Of a stretch of 64,000 nucleotides of DNA, positions 1 to 6,251 are shown piece after piece; within the stretch, counting starts at the first letter, position 1; each line of letters starts with the position of its first letter. The position numbers and the translations under genes were made by a program. The stretch is from assembly GCA_002310115.1 (NCBI GenBank), contig DBYI01000085.1, positions 1-64,000 of the forward strand. The letters run 5' to 3'. The notes beneath the pieces are model-generated. The model saw nothing but the letters and a program-made list of their open reading frames with translations, was not told the origin of the DNA and did no database searches. This stretch comes from Ruminococcus flavefaciens. Its GTDB lineage: Bacteria; Bacillota; Clostridia; Oscillospirales; Ruminococcaceae.

Positions 1-23
1 CTCTGTTCCTTTGTTCTGATTAT

Positions 24-52
24 ATTGTAGCACTCTGAATTAGCACTGTCAA
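24..52 (-). promoter_or_regulatory. SigA-type promoter firing leftwards out of the window
   Basis: On the minus strand a perfect -35 (TTGACA, 47-52) and a -10 (TACAAT, 24-29) are separated by exactly 17 nt. The promoter overlaps the CIRCE operator, so the gene it drives must start left of base 1. CIRCE-controlled genes in Firmicutes are normally groES-groEL or the hrcA-grpE-dnaK cluster. Which one is here cannot be seen. Confidence 0.75.
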
Positions 53-66
53 GGGGAGAGTGCTAA
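40..66. promoter_or_regulatory. CIRCE element (HrcA operator)
   Basis: The inverted repeat TTAGCACTG, 9 nt, GAGTGCTAA matches the HrcA-binding CIRCE consensus (TTAGCACTC-N9-GAGTGCTAA) with one mismatch. It overlaps the -35 of the leftward promoter at 24-52. This is the usual arrangement for heat-shock chaperone genes repressed by HrcA. The regulated gene lies outside the window. Confidence 0.85.
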
Positions 67-126
67 TTTCACACAGGTTTCTAATTTTTGACAGAAATGT
101 CACATTAGCTTTTCAGGAGGTATGCT

Positions 127-189
127 ATGGAACAGCAGAAAATCATTGACGAAGTAAACTACCATAAGGCACAAAAGATCACAGAATGA
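127..189 (+). pseudogene. 20-residue ORF, possible SHOCT-like gene remnant
   Basis: A good ribosome-binding site (AGGAGG, 115-120) precedes an ATG that opens a 20-codon frame beginning MEQQKIIDEVNYHKAQKITE. From memory this resembles the start of small SHOCT-domain proteins found beside recombinases in Clostridia, which usually run to about 50-60 residues. Here a TGA ends the frame early, and the next bases do not clearly restore it in another frame. It is most likely a decayed piece of a mobile-element gene. It could instead be a genuine very short peptide; a protein search would decide. Confidence 0.3.
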
Positions 190-545
190 CCGTTATGGTC
201 GAGGAAGAATAAAAACAGCCCCGCTCCATTGAAACCAGTGATGCGGGGTTCGTTCTATCTATTCACTTTTCAATACTGATCATCACGCCGATTTGAATCG
301 GAACTCCAGATAGTAAAAGTGGAAACTATAGATTTATTACTTATAAGAACACCAGCTCCCTTGCGGGAGCTGGCTTCTTTTCTTATCGTTATACTGCCTT
401 TTAGTCGTGTGCATTCCGCATGAAAGCGTTTGAAAAACAACTGTTTTTCTTCACATGCGACCGCAAAAATGCATTTAAAATTTTTCGTGTGGAATAATTG
501 CGGGGAATACTATGGAGTATATCAAAAAAGCTGACAATACGATGT
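190..545. other. Intergenic stretch holding scar module A
   Basis: No credible gene is present. There is a weak hairpin (CCCCGC 219-224 with GCGGGG 243-248), then the terminator hairpin at 352-373, then sequence that recurs near 4.15, 8.7 and 21.35 kb ('GCAAAAATGCATTTAAAA' and 'TTCGTGTGGAATAATTG'). Read on the minus strand, about 400-510 forms a short open tail ending in a stop just before the hairpin. It resembles the decayed 3' end of a gene. Confidence 0.5.
352..373. terminator. Terminator hairpin, repeat family copy 1
   Basis: CCAGCTCCC (352-360), loop TTGC and GGGAGCTGG (365-373) form a 9-bp perfect stem followed by CTTCTTTTCTT. The same CAGCTCC/GGAGCTG hairpin followed by TTCTTT recurs at 4470, 8361, 11575 and 21255. 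Confidence 0.7.
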
Positions 546-1745
546 TCACCTGAACCACATTTTCATGGTGTCAAGTATCTGAATAAGCTCGGATTCGCTT
601 ATTACATAAGGAACCATAGCATACATATATTTCAGGAAAGTTCTGCTGAATACTCCGTGTTCGTATGCGAACTTCTTGAATCCATCAAGCACTTTTGCGT
701 CATATACCTCTATGCAGACACAGCCGCCCATGATGCGTATCTCTTTTATGCGAGGGTCGGTAAATCCCAACATTTCACGGCGGGTGATCTCCTCTATACG
801 ACGTATTTTTGAAATGTAATCCTCTCGTTCAAACAGCTCTATGGATTTTAAAGCCGCAAAGCAGGCAAGAGCATTCCCCATAAATGTCGGCCCATGCATG
901 AAAGCATGAGTAGGATCTTCGCTCATAAATCCCTCCCATACTCTGCGGTTTGCTACTGTAACTGCATGACCTATATATCCGCCCGTCAGAGCCTTTCCAA
1001 GAACAAGTATATCAGGCAGAACAAGATCAGCCACAAAGCGATTTCCTGTACGTCCGAAGCCTGTTGCGACTTCATCAAAGATCAGCAATACATCATATTG
1101 ATCGCATAACTGCCTTGCTCTTTGAAGAAAGCAGACATCATACATACGCATTCCGCCTGCACCCTGAAGCAGCGGTTCAACGATAAAACAGGTCAGGCGT
1201 TCTCCGTATTCTTCAAATGCCTTTTCAAGTGCGGGTATCTCTGTAGGTATATGGACAACACCACGCTTTTTCTCGCTGTTAACGCCGAACGCAAAGTGAT
1301 AGTCCTCATCATCACCGACTTCCATAGCCTTGAAGGTATCTCCGTGATAGGCGTGTTCAAGCGAAAGTATCATATCCCGGTCAGAACCTCGGTTTGTGTT
1401 AAACTGTAATGCCATTTTTAACGCAACTTCCACAGCAACGCTGCCTGAGTCTGAGAAAAAGCAGTAGTCCAGATCCCCAGGCAGCCATTGTGCCAGTTTG
1501 TCAGAGAGCTTCTGAACAGGTTCATGTGTCATTCCGCCAAGCATAATGTGTGCAAATTTTTCAAGCTGACCGCTGATAGCGGCATTGATCTCAGGGTGAT
1601 TGTAGCCATGAATAACACTCCACCACGAAGATACCGAGTCTATCAGGTCTTGACCGTCCTCTGTATAAAGATGAACGCCCTTTGCATGGGATATTTTTAT
1701 GGGCGCATCAAGTGTTTTCATCTGAGCGTATGGATACCAGATCAT
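546..1745 (-). CDS. bioA: Adenosylmethionine-8-amino-7-oxononanoate aminotransferase
   Basis: PLP-dependent class III aminotransferase that converts 7-keto-8-aminopelargonate to 7,8-diaminopelargonate, with SAM as amino donor, in cytosolic biotin synthesis. The 399 residues show the family landmarks: WYPYAQM near the N-terminus, the SDSGSVAVE cofactor-phosphate loop (about 98-106), IFDEVATGFGRTG (222-234) with Asp224, and the Schiff-base lysine Lys251 in LGKALTGGY. It is slightly shorter than the usual 420-450 residues but has no visible gap. Its ATG overlaps the bioD stop by 4 nt (ATGA), so it is the last gene of a coupled bioY-B-D-A operon. Confidence 0.96.
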   Translation of the reverse strand: MIWYPYAQMKTLDAPIKISHAKGVHLYTEDGQDLIDSVSSWWSVIHGYNHPEINAAISGQLEKFAHIMLGGMTHEPVQKLSDKLAQWLPGDLDYCFFSDSGSVAVEVALKMALQFNTNRGSDRDMILSLEHAYHGDTFKAMEVGDDEDYHFAFGVNSEKKRGVVHIPTEIPALEKAFEEYGERLTCFIVEPLLQGAGGMRMYDVCFLQRARQLCDQYDVLLIFDEVATGFGRTGNRFVADLVLPDILVLGKALTGGYIGHAVTVANRRVWEGFMSEDPTHAFMHGPTFMGNALACFAALKSIELFEREDYISKIRRIEEITRREMLGFTDPRIKEIRIMGGCVCIEVYDAKVLDGFKKFAYEHGVFSRTFLKYMYAMVPYVISESELIQILDTMKMWFR

Positions 1746-2440
1746 ATTTTCTCTCCTCTGTCACAAATTCTTTTCAGTGCGTCTTCTGAAATGTCAATAT
1801 CAGTATCATTCTCACCGACACAGGCAATAACAGGCAGCCCTGTGAGTTTTTCACACATCAGCTTGTTATCCTCTTCCATTACATCGCCCTTGTGAAAGTT
1901 GTTCAGTATCAATCCCCGTATCTCCAGACCGTGAGCCTTCATGTATTCACAGGTAAGAACCACGCTGTTGATCGTTCCAAGTCCTGCATCTGCCACTATG
2001 ATCGTGGGAAGTCCGAGAGCTTTGATAATATCCTCAAGCATGATCTTTTTATCATCGCAGCGTATGGGACACACGATACCGCCGCTTCCTTCGCAGATAA
2101 CGTATTCATATTCATCGCAGATCTTTTGGAACTGTTCCCTGACCGTACTGACTTCCACAGGATCACCCTCTATCCTTGAAGCAAGATGAGGTGAGACAGC
2201 TGTTTCATAAATATAAGGACACATTGTATCAAGAGGCTGCGATATTCCTGAAATTTTCTTTACATAGGCAGCGTCACCCGGTATCAGTCTGCCGTTTTCA
2301 TCACGTTCGTTTCCGCTGACTGCCACTTTGAAATAGGCAGTGGCACAGCCCGCATCATGGAGCTTCCTGACAAGCAGTGCTGTGATAAAGGTTTTTCCAA
2401 TATCCGTCCCCGTGCCTGTAACAAATATTCCTTTATGCAT
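1742..2440 (-). CDS. bioD: Dethiobiotin synthetase
   Basis: ATP-dependent carboxylase closing the ureido ring of dethiobiotin from 7,8-diaminopelargonate and CO2. The 232-residue protein starts with the diagnostic P-loop GTGTDIGKT (residues 9-17), has Lys38 in YFKVAVSG at the usual substrate-binding position, and the glycine-rich CEGSGGIVCPI segment (about 115-126). Length is normal. It overlaps bioB by 8 nt upstream and bioA by 4 nt downstream, indicating translational coupling within one transcript. Confidence 0.96.
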   Translation of the reverse strand: MHKGIFVTGTGTDIGKTFITALLVRKLHDAGCATAYFKVAVSGNERDENGRLIPGDAAYVKKISGISQPLDTMCPYIYETAVSPHLASRIEGDPVEVSTVREQFQKICDEYEYVICEGSGGIVCPIRCDDKKIMLEDIIKALGLPTIIVADAGLGTINSVVLTCEYMKAHGLEIRGLILNNFHKGDVMEEDNKLMCEKLTGLPVIACVGENDTDIDISEDALKRICDRGEKI

Positions 2441-3407
2441 TGATATCCCTCCCCGTAGAATAGCCGATCCGGTTCAGCATAGCAATATCTTCACGGATAC
2501 GATTGCCCGATGTCGTCAGCATATCTCCTGTGATAGCCGAATTTGCACCCGAAAGGAAAGCACGTTCACCACAGTTTGTCATAAGGTTTCGTCCTGCGGC
2601 AAGGCGGATATCGGCTTCGGGAACGATAAAGCGGAATATCGCAACAGTCCGCAGAATATCAGACTCGGTGATACGTTCATTGTTTTCGAGAGGTGTGCCT
2701 TTAATGGGTATCAGTGCATTTATCGGTATCGATCTTACACCAAGTTCGCTGAGTGTAAGAGCCATGTCGATACGATCCTGCCAGCTTTCGCCCATACCTA
2801 TGATACCACCCGAACATATTTCAAGTCCTGCCGCCTTCGCTCTGCGTATGCATTCCAGCTTATCCTCAAAAGTATGTGTTGTGCAGATGTTTTTAAAATT
2901 TGTTCTCGAAGTCTCTATATTCGCATGATACCTTGTAACTCCTGCACGGCGAAGATCAGAAAACTGTTCTTCTTCCAGAAGACCGAATGAAGCACATAAA
3001 CCAACATGGTTTTCACATGAAAGGGTACGGTATGTGTCAAGGGCCTTTTCAAACTCATCACCGTTCAGTCTGCGCCCTGCGGTAACTATCGCAAAGCGGT
3101 GTACGCCCTGTTTTTCGTTATGATTACATTCAGTTACGATCTGATGCTTATCAAGAAAAGCATATTCTTCGATACCCGTACAGTGATGGGCGGATTGTGC
3201 ACAGAACTTGCAGTCCTCGGAGCATCGACCGCTTCTGCCGTTGATGATACTGCAAAGATTGGCTGTGCCACCGCTGAAATGTTTACGCAGTTTATCTGCA
3301 CATTCTGTAAGCACGTCTAATTCAGTGTTCAGCAGAAAACTCAGATCATCATTTTTCGTCAGCCTTCTGCCGTTGATTATCTGTTCGATCATATTCTTGA
3401 TATCCAT
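2433..3407 (-). CDS. bioB: Biotin synthase (radical SAM)
   Basis: Inserts sulfur into dethiobiotin to give biotin, using a radical-SAM [4Fe-4S] cluster and an auxiliary [2Fe-2S] cluster. The cluster motif is intact as CSEDCKFC (Cys62, Cys66, Cys69), followed by AQSAHH. Further family segments such as YHANIETSR and CSGGIIGMGES are present. The 324 residues are normal length. Its start overlaps the bioY stop by one base (TAATG), so uptake and the final step of synthesis are coupled. Confidence 0.97.
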   Translation of the reverse strand: MDIKNMIEQIINGRRLTKNDDLSFLLNTELDVLTECADKLRKHFSGGTANLCSIINGRSGRCSEDCKFCAQSAHHCTGIEEYAFLDKHQIVTECNHNEKQGVHRFAIVTAGRRLNGDEFEKALDTYRTLSCENHVGLCASFGLLEEEQFSDLRRAGVTRYHANIETSRTNFKNICTTHTFEDKLECIRRAKAAGLEICSGGIIGMGESWQDRIDMALTLSELGVRSIPINALIPIKGTPLENNERITESDILRTVAIFRFIVPEADIRLAAGRNLMTNCGERAFLSGANSAITGDMLTTSGNRIREDIAMLNRIGYSTGRDINA

Positions 3408-3973
3408 TATATTGTTCCTTTCGCATAGATTACAGGCATAAGCCGTTTTGCTAAAGTAGTAGATAATAAGCAGAGTGCAATATCTCCTGGTACTGCAAGC
3501 ACAAAGCAGTACATGAACAAAGCGCCGATACCGATAGGGTCACGCAGGTATACTGCACTTATCATATAATAATATAGCATTCCAAGTGCATAAACAACCG
3601 CAAGTCCTGTAAAACAGCCGATCAGGATGTGTTTTGTATCAGGTTTTCCGCTGTGAGCAATACATCCGGTAATATATGAGCCTGCAATAAAACCAATAAG
3701 ATAGCCGAATGTCGGCTGCAACACATAACCTATACCGCCTCCCCCTGTAAAAACAGGCAGTCCTGCAAGCCCAAGAATAACATACAGAGCTGTTGCCGCA
3801 GCACCTTTGTTTTTTCCAAGAATGATCCCTGCAAGAGTTGTGAACAGAAACTGCAATGTGAACGGGCAAACAGGGACAGGGATACGAATATATGCGCCTG
3901 CTGTTATCAGAGCAGTAAACATTGCTGTCAGAACCATACTTTTTGTTTTGTTTATGTTGTTAATGTCAATCAC
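3407..3973 (-). CDS. bioY: Biotin ECF transporter substrate-binding protein BioY
   Basis: Integral membrane S-component that captures biotin and works with a shared EcfAA'T energising module. The 188 residues contain about six hydrophobic helices and the BioY core (VPFTLQFLFTTLAG-like segment near 36-50 and a GYLIGF segment). The start is uncertain. The frame opens with GTG at 3973, but GGAGG lies only about 2 nt upstream, which is tight. The next in-frame ATG is at codon 13 and has no visible ribosome-binding site. It is first in the bio operon, directly behind the promoter and BirA operator at 3988-4040. Confidence 0.93.
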   Translation of the reverse strand: MIDINNINKTKSMVLTAMFTALITAGAYIRIPVPVCPFTLQFLFTTLAGIILGKNKGAAATALYVILGLAGLPVFTGGGGIGYVLQPTFGYLIGFIAGSYITGCIAHSGKPDTKHILIGCFTGLAVVYALGMLYYYMISAVYLRDPIGIGALFMYCFVLAVPGDIALCLLSTTLAKRLMPVIYAKGTI

Positions 3974-3987
3974 TTCCTCCGTTCAAT

Positions 3988-4016
3988 ATTATAGCACTGC
4001 GCAGCTCCATTGTCAA
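3988..4016 (-). promoter_or_regulatory. bioY operon promoter
   Basis: On the minus strand a perfect TTGACA (4011-4016) and a perfect TATAAT (3988-3993) are separated by 17 nt. The transcript would begin just before bioY. The -35 box lies inside one half-site of the BirA-type operator, so repressor binding should block RNA polymerase. Confidence 0.88.
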
Positions 4017-4040
4017 CCATTATTTTTATAAAGGTTGACA
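4011..4040. promoter_or_regulatory. BirA (BioR-type) biotin operator
   Basis: The perfect inverted repeat TGTCAACC, 14 nt, GGTTGACA fits the bifunctional BirA operator pattern known in Firmicutes (TGTwAACC-N14/15-GGTTwACA). It overlaps the -35 of the bio promoter. Biotinyl-AMP-bound BirA is expected to repress bioYBDA when biotin is plentiful. birA itself is not in the window. Confidence 0.88.
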
Positions 4041-4146
4041 TTAAAAGTGAAACAATTCACCCTAAATAGAACAGCCCTCAGAATTACTGAAGGCTGTTCA
4101 GATATTCAGTTCCAATAGGTTATAACCTGATAATGGGATATACGCT

Positions 4147-4290
4147 TGCAAAAATGTATTTAAAATTGTTTCCTACTGGCTTCTTTTTAAAAAGCGACAG
4201 AGAGATTCGTTTTTTGTAATGCAACGTTTTTGCCTATTTATAGCCGTTTATAAAATTAGTGTGGAATAATTGAGGGGAATAGTATTAATC
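4147..4290 (-). repeat. Scar module B1, decayed tRNA-Ser 3' end plus tail
   Basis: 'GCAAAAATGTATTTAAAA' at the left matches the copies at 462 and 21364. It is followed by a degraded tRNA 3'-end match (AGCGACAGAGAGATTCG, 4193-4209). The segment from there to about 4280 aligns with 8652-8743 ('TTTTTGCCTATTTATAGCC' and 'GTGTGGAATAA' are shared) at an estimated 75% identity by eye. Confidence 0.6.
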
Positions 4291-4469
4291 TGATTGAAAT
4301 TCATTTCTCCTATAGCCGTTCTCTTTCGATTATTGATATATTGATAATCATGCTTATCTAGCTTAATTTCAATGATATATGAACGACGCAAGTAGTTAAC
4401 GGCTCCCTGCCAATAGCGTACCGCTATACTATTTTCAATGATAGTGTCAGTTTTTTCAATAAAAGAAAA

Positions 4470-4498
4470 CCAGCTCCGTAAACGAGCTGGCCTTTTTT
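4470..4498. terminator. Terminator hairpin, repeat family copy 2
   Basis: CCAGCTC (4470-4476) pairs with GAGCTGG (4484-4490), followed by CCTTTTTTG. It belongs to the same hairpin family as the copies at 352, 8361, 11575 and 21255. A second hairpin, AAAGCTCGTCT with AGACGAGCTTT (4535-4561), follows. Confidence 0.65.
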
Positions 4499-4690
4499 GT
4501 ATCGTTATGCTGCCTTTCGTCTTGTGTAAAATCAAAAGCTCGTCTTTGACAGACGAGCTTTGCATAGAATTAGAACAGCCTTTCAGGTTTATTCGTGTGA
4601 TTTTTCGTGTGACTGACCCTGCATTTTCGTGTGATTTTATGCAGTTTCATTATCACACGCGCATTTTTGACTGCATTTGCATAGACAGCA

Positions 4691-4762
4691 GAAAAGCCTG
4701 TATTTAGCGTTTTCTGCTAAATACAGGCTTCTTTAAAAGAGCGGACAGAGAGGGATTCGAAC
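4691..4762 (-). repeat. att-like direct repeat: tRNA-Ser 3' end with its terminator
   Basis: Positions 4719-4762 are identical over 44 bases to 21430-21473, which spans the 3' end of tRNA-Ser(GGA) and its flank. The 22 tRNA bases (GCGGACAGAGAGGGATTCGA then C) then stop abruptly. The preceding hairpin is conserved as structure but not sequence: AAGCCTGTATTTAGC/GCTAAATACAGGCTT here against a stem ending TTTCG/CGAAA at the tRNA. This is what a chromosomal island's distal attachment site looks like. Confidence 0.75.
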
Positions 4763-4797
4763 ATTCATTACATTCATAATTTTCTCATATTCAATTA

Positions 4798-5676
4798 CTA
4801 TTCCTTTTTATGTTCACTCTCATAAGACTTGATACCTGCTTCTGTATCGGGCTTGAGAATACAGTGCTTGAACAGCCAGTTACCGCGCAGGATGTCTTCG
4901 CCATAAAAACGGATTTCCTTATGCATTTTCTTAGGCTGAATATCGACCTCTGCACCTATTATTTCGGGAATATCAGTATTTATCGGTACAGATTCTTGTG
5001 CATATATCCTGCTCATACCATTCATTCTGAAACTGTATTTCTTCATCATTGCGCCCATTTTTCCAGGCATATATTCAAGTTCACCTGTACTGTTCACGTA
5101 GACAACAGGGACTCCGAATGCCTCAACATAAGCCATACAGCGCTTGTCGTTTTCACTGCGTTCTTTATCTGGTTTATTCGAGTCCGCAGGGGAACCATGC
5201 GGAAACAGTATCAGTGAAAGCTCCTCATTACTGACGTTATCGTAGAAGTGCTTGCGGCGTGAATCGTAACAGATACCAATACCAACGTTTCCAAATGGAG
5301 TATGAATAATACTGCCGAAGTTTCCACGTTTGAATACTGCCGATTCACCCTCAGACTTAGTAACAGTACCACATACTCCGTCAGGACCTGAGATCATATA
5401 GCGGTTATAGTAGTCACCGTTCTCTTTATCGAGATAGCCTGCTCCAATGTAGATATTGTACTTTTGGGCGATGCTGACAGTCCATTCACTTGTGCCACTA
5501 CCGCAGTCATCTGCAAGCTCCCATATCTTCTGACTTGCCATATAACTGCATATAGCAAGCTCTGGCAGAACTACTATATCAGGCTTGGGAAGCTTTTCAA
5601 TAAGCCCCTCAATATAAGCCTTTCTTGGTTCGATACCTTTAATATCATTATCAAGCTCTAATGCAAATATACGCAT
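4798..5676 (-). CDS. Carbon-nitrogen hydrolase (nitrilase superfamily)
   Basis: Cytosolic amidase/nitrilase-fold hydrolase; the substrate is not deducible. In the 292-residue form the catalytic triad is visible: Glu39 in VVLPELAI, Lys107 in VTKSEGES and Cys136 in GIGICYDSRR. I use the ATG at 5676 (MRIFALELDND) because GGAG lies about 9 nt upstream; the frame extends 25 codons further but without a ribosome-binding site. It begins 4 nt after the stop of the YbaK-family gene, so the two are co-transcribed, probably with the xylanase-rhodanese gene. A role in amide release is only a guess. Confidence 0.88.
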   Translation of the reverse strand: MRIFALELDNDIKGIEPRKAYIEGLIEKLPKPDIVVLPELAICSYMASQKIWELADDCGSGTSEWTVSIAQKYNIYIGAGYLDKENGDYYNRYMISGPDGVCGTVTKSEGESAVFKRGNFGSIIHTPFGNVGIGICYDSRRKHFYDNVSNEELSLILFPHGSPADSNKPDKERSENDKRCMAYVEAFGVPVVYVNSTGELEYMPGKMGAMMKKYSFRMNGMSRIYAQESVPINTDIPEIIGAEVDIQPKKMHKEIRFYGEDILRGNWLFKHCILKPDTEAGIKSYESEHKKE

Positions 5677-5680
5677 AATA

Positions 5681-6226
5681 TCACTCCACGGGAAGGTCAA
5701 TGAATGTTGGCTCATGCTTAGAAGCACGAACATATTTAAGCATGTCCTCACGGAGCAGGCGTAATGTTGAAGTATTGAGACCAGGATGTCCGCAGATGTA
5801 CTCGTCTTTCATAAGGTCGTTATCAATGACGAGCTGGATGTTGTTATTAGTATCAAATATCAGTTCAAGAGCTGAAACAGAGCCGGGGATAGTATGCAGA
5901 TATTCCTGCATCTTGTCAGCCTCTGCAAATGAAAGTCGGGCACAGTTCAGCTGCGAGGTGAGGAATTTTGTCTTGAAAGGCTTATCACCAGGCATAAGCA
6001 GCATATAAAAGCTCGTCTTCTGACGATTGCAGAGAAAAAGGTTCTTGCATATTTTAGCACCAAGTACTGATTCTATCAGCAGGCAGTCCTCCATAGTATC
6101 GGCATGATCGTGGTCAGCACGCTTATAATCCATACTCAGAGCGTCAAGCTTATCGTATATAGCTATTTCAACTTCAGAGCGCCGCTCGGTAGGTCTGCCT
6201 GCATAAAGTGTATTATCAATATTCAT
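5681..6226 (-). CDS. YbaK/ProX-family aminoacyl-tRNA deacylase (PrdX-like)
   Basis: Free-standing editing-domain protein of 181 residues. Family members hydrolyse mischarged tRNA, for example Ala-tRNA(Pro). The YbaK/EbsC fold is recognisable from ADHDHADTMEDC near residues 37-48, CKNLFLCNRQ (about 60-69), the conserved lysine-containing TKFLTSQLNCARLSF segment, and PGSVSALELIFD followed by IDNDLM and GHPGLNT. The last three are the PrdX signature of Clostridia. It sits 4 nt before the hydrolase and 25 nt after the xylanase gene. Confidence 0.85.
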   Translation of the reverse strand: MNIDNTLYAGRPTERRSEVEIAIYDKLDALSMDYKRADHDHADTMEDCLLIESVLGAKICKNLFLCNRQKTSFYMLLMPGDKPFKTKFLTSQLNCARLSFAEADKMQEYLHTIPGSVSALELIFDTNNNIQLVIDNDLMKDEYICGHPGLNTSTLRLLREDMLKYVRASKHEPTFIDLPVE

Positions 6227-6251
6227 TTATTTATGCTCACTCCATTATATA

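Larger units (their letters stand above)
4041..4797. other. Intergenic region with two scar copies
   Basis: No credible gene. It holds a hairpin (GAACAGCC near 4071 with GGCTGTTC near 4095), a diverged scar (4147-4290) and a better-preserved scar (4470-4762) that ends in 22 bases of a tRNA-Ser 3' end. A weak 105-codon frame across it (4248-4565) overlaps the hairpins and has no ribosome-binding site, so I do not call it. Confidence 0.5.

Noticed and set aside
4248..4565. 105-codon minus-strand frame in the scar region
   Set aside because: It covers two hairpins and scar sequence, has no ribosome-binding site and no recognisable similarity.
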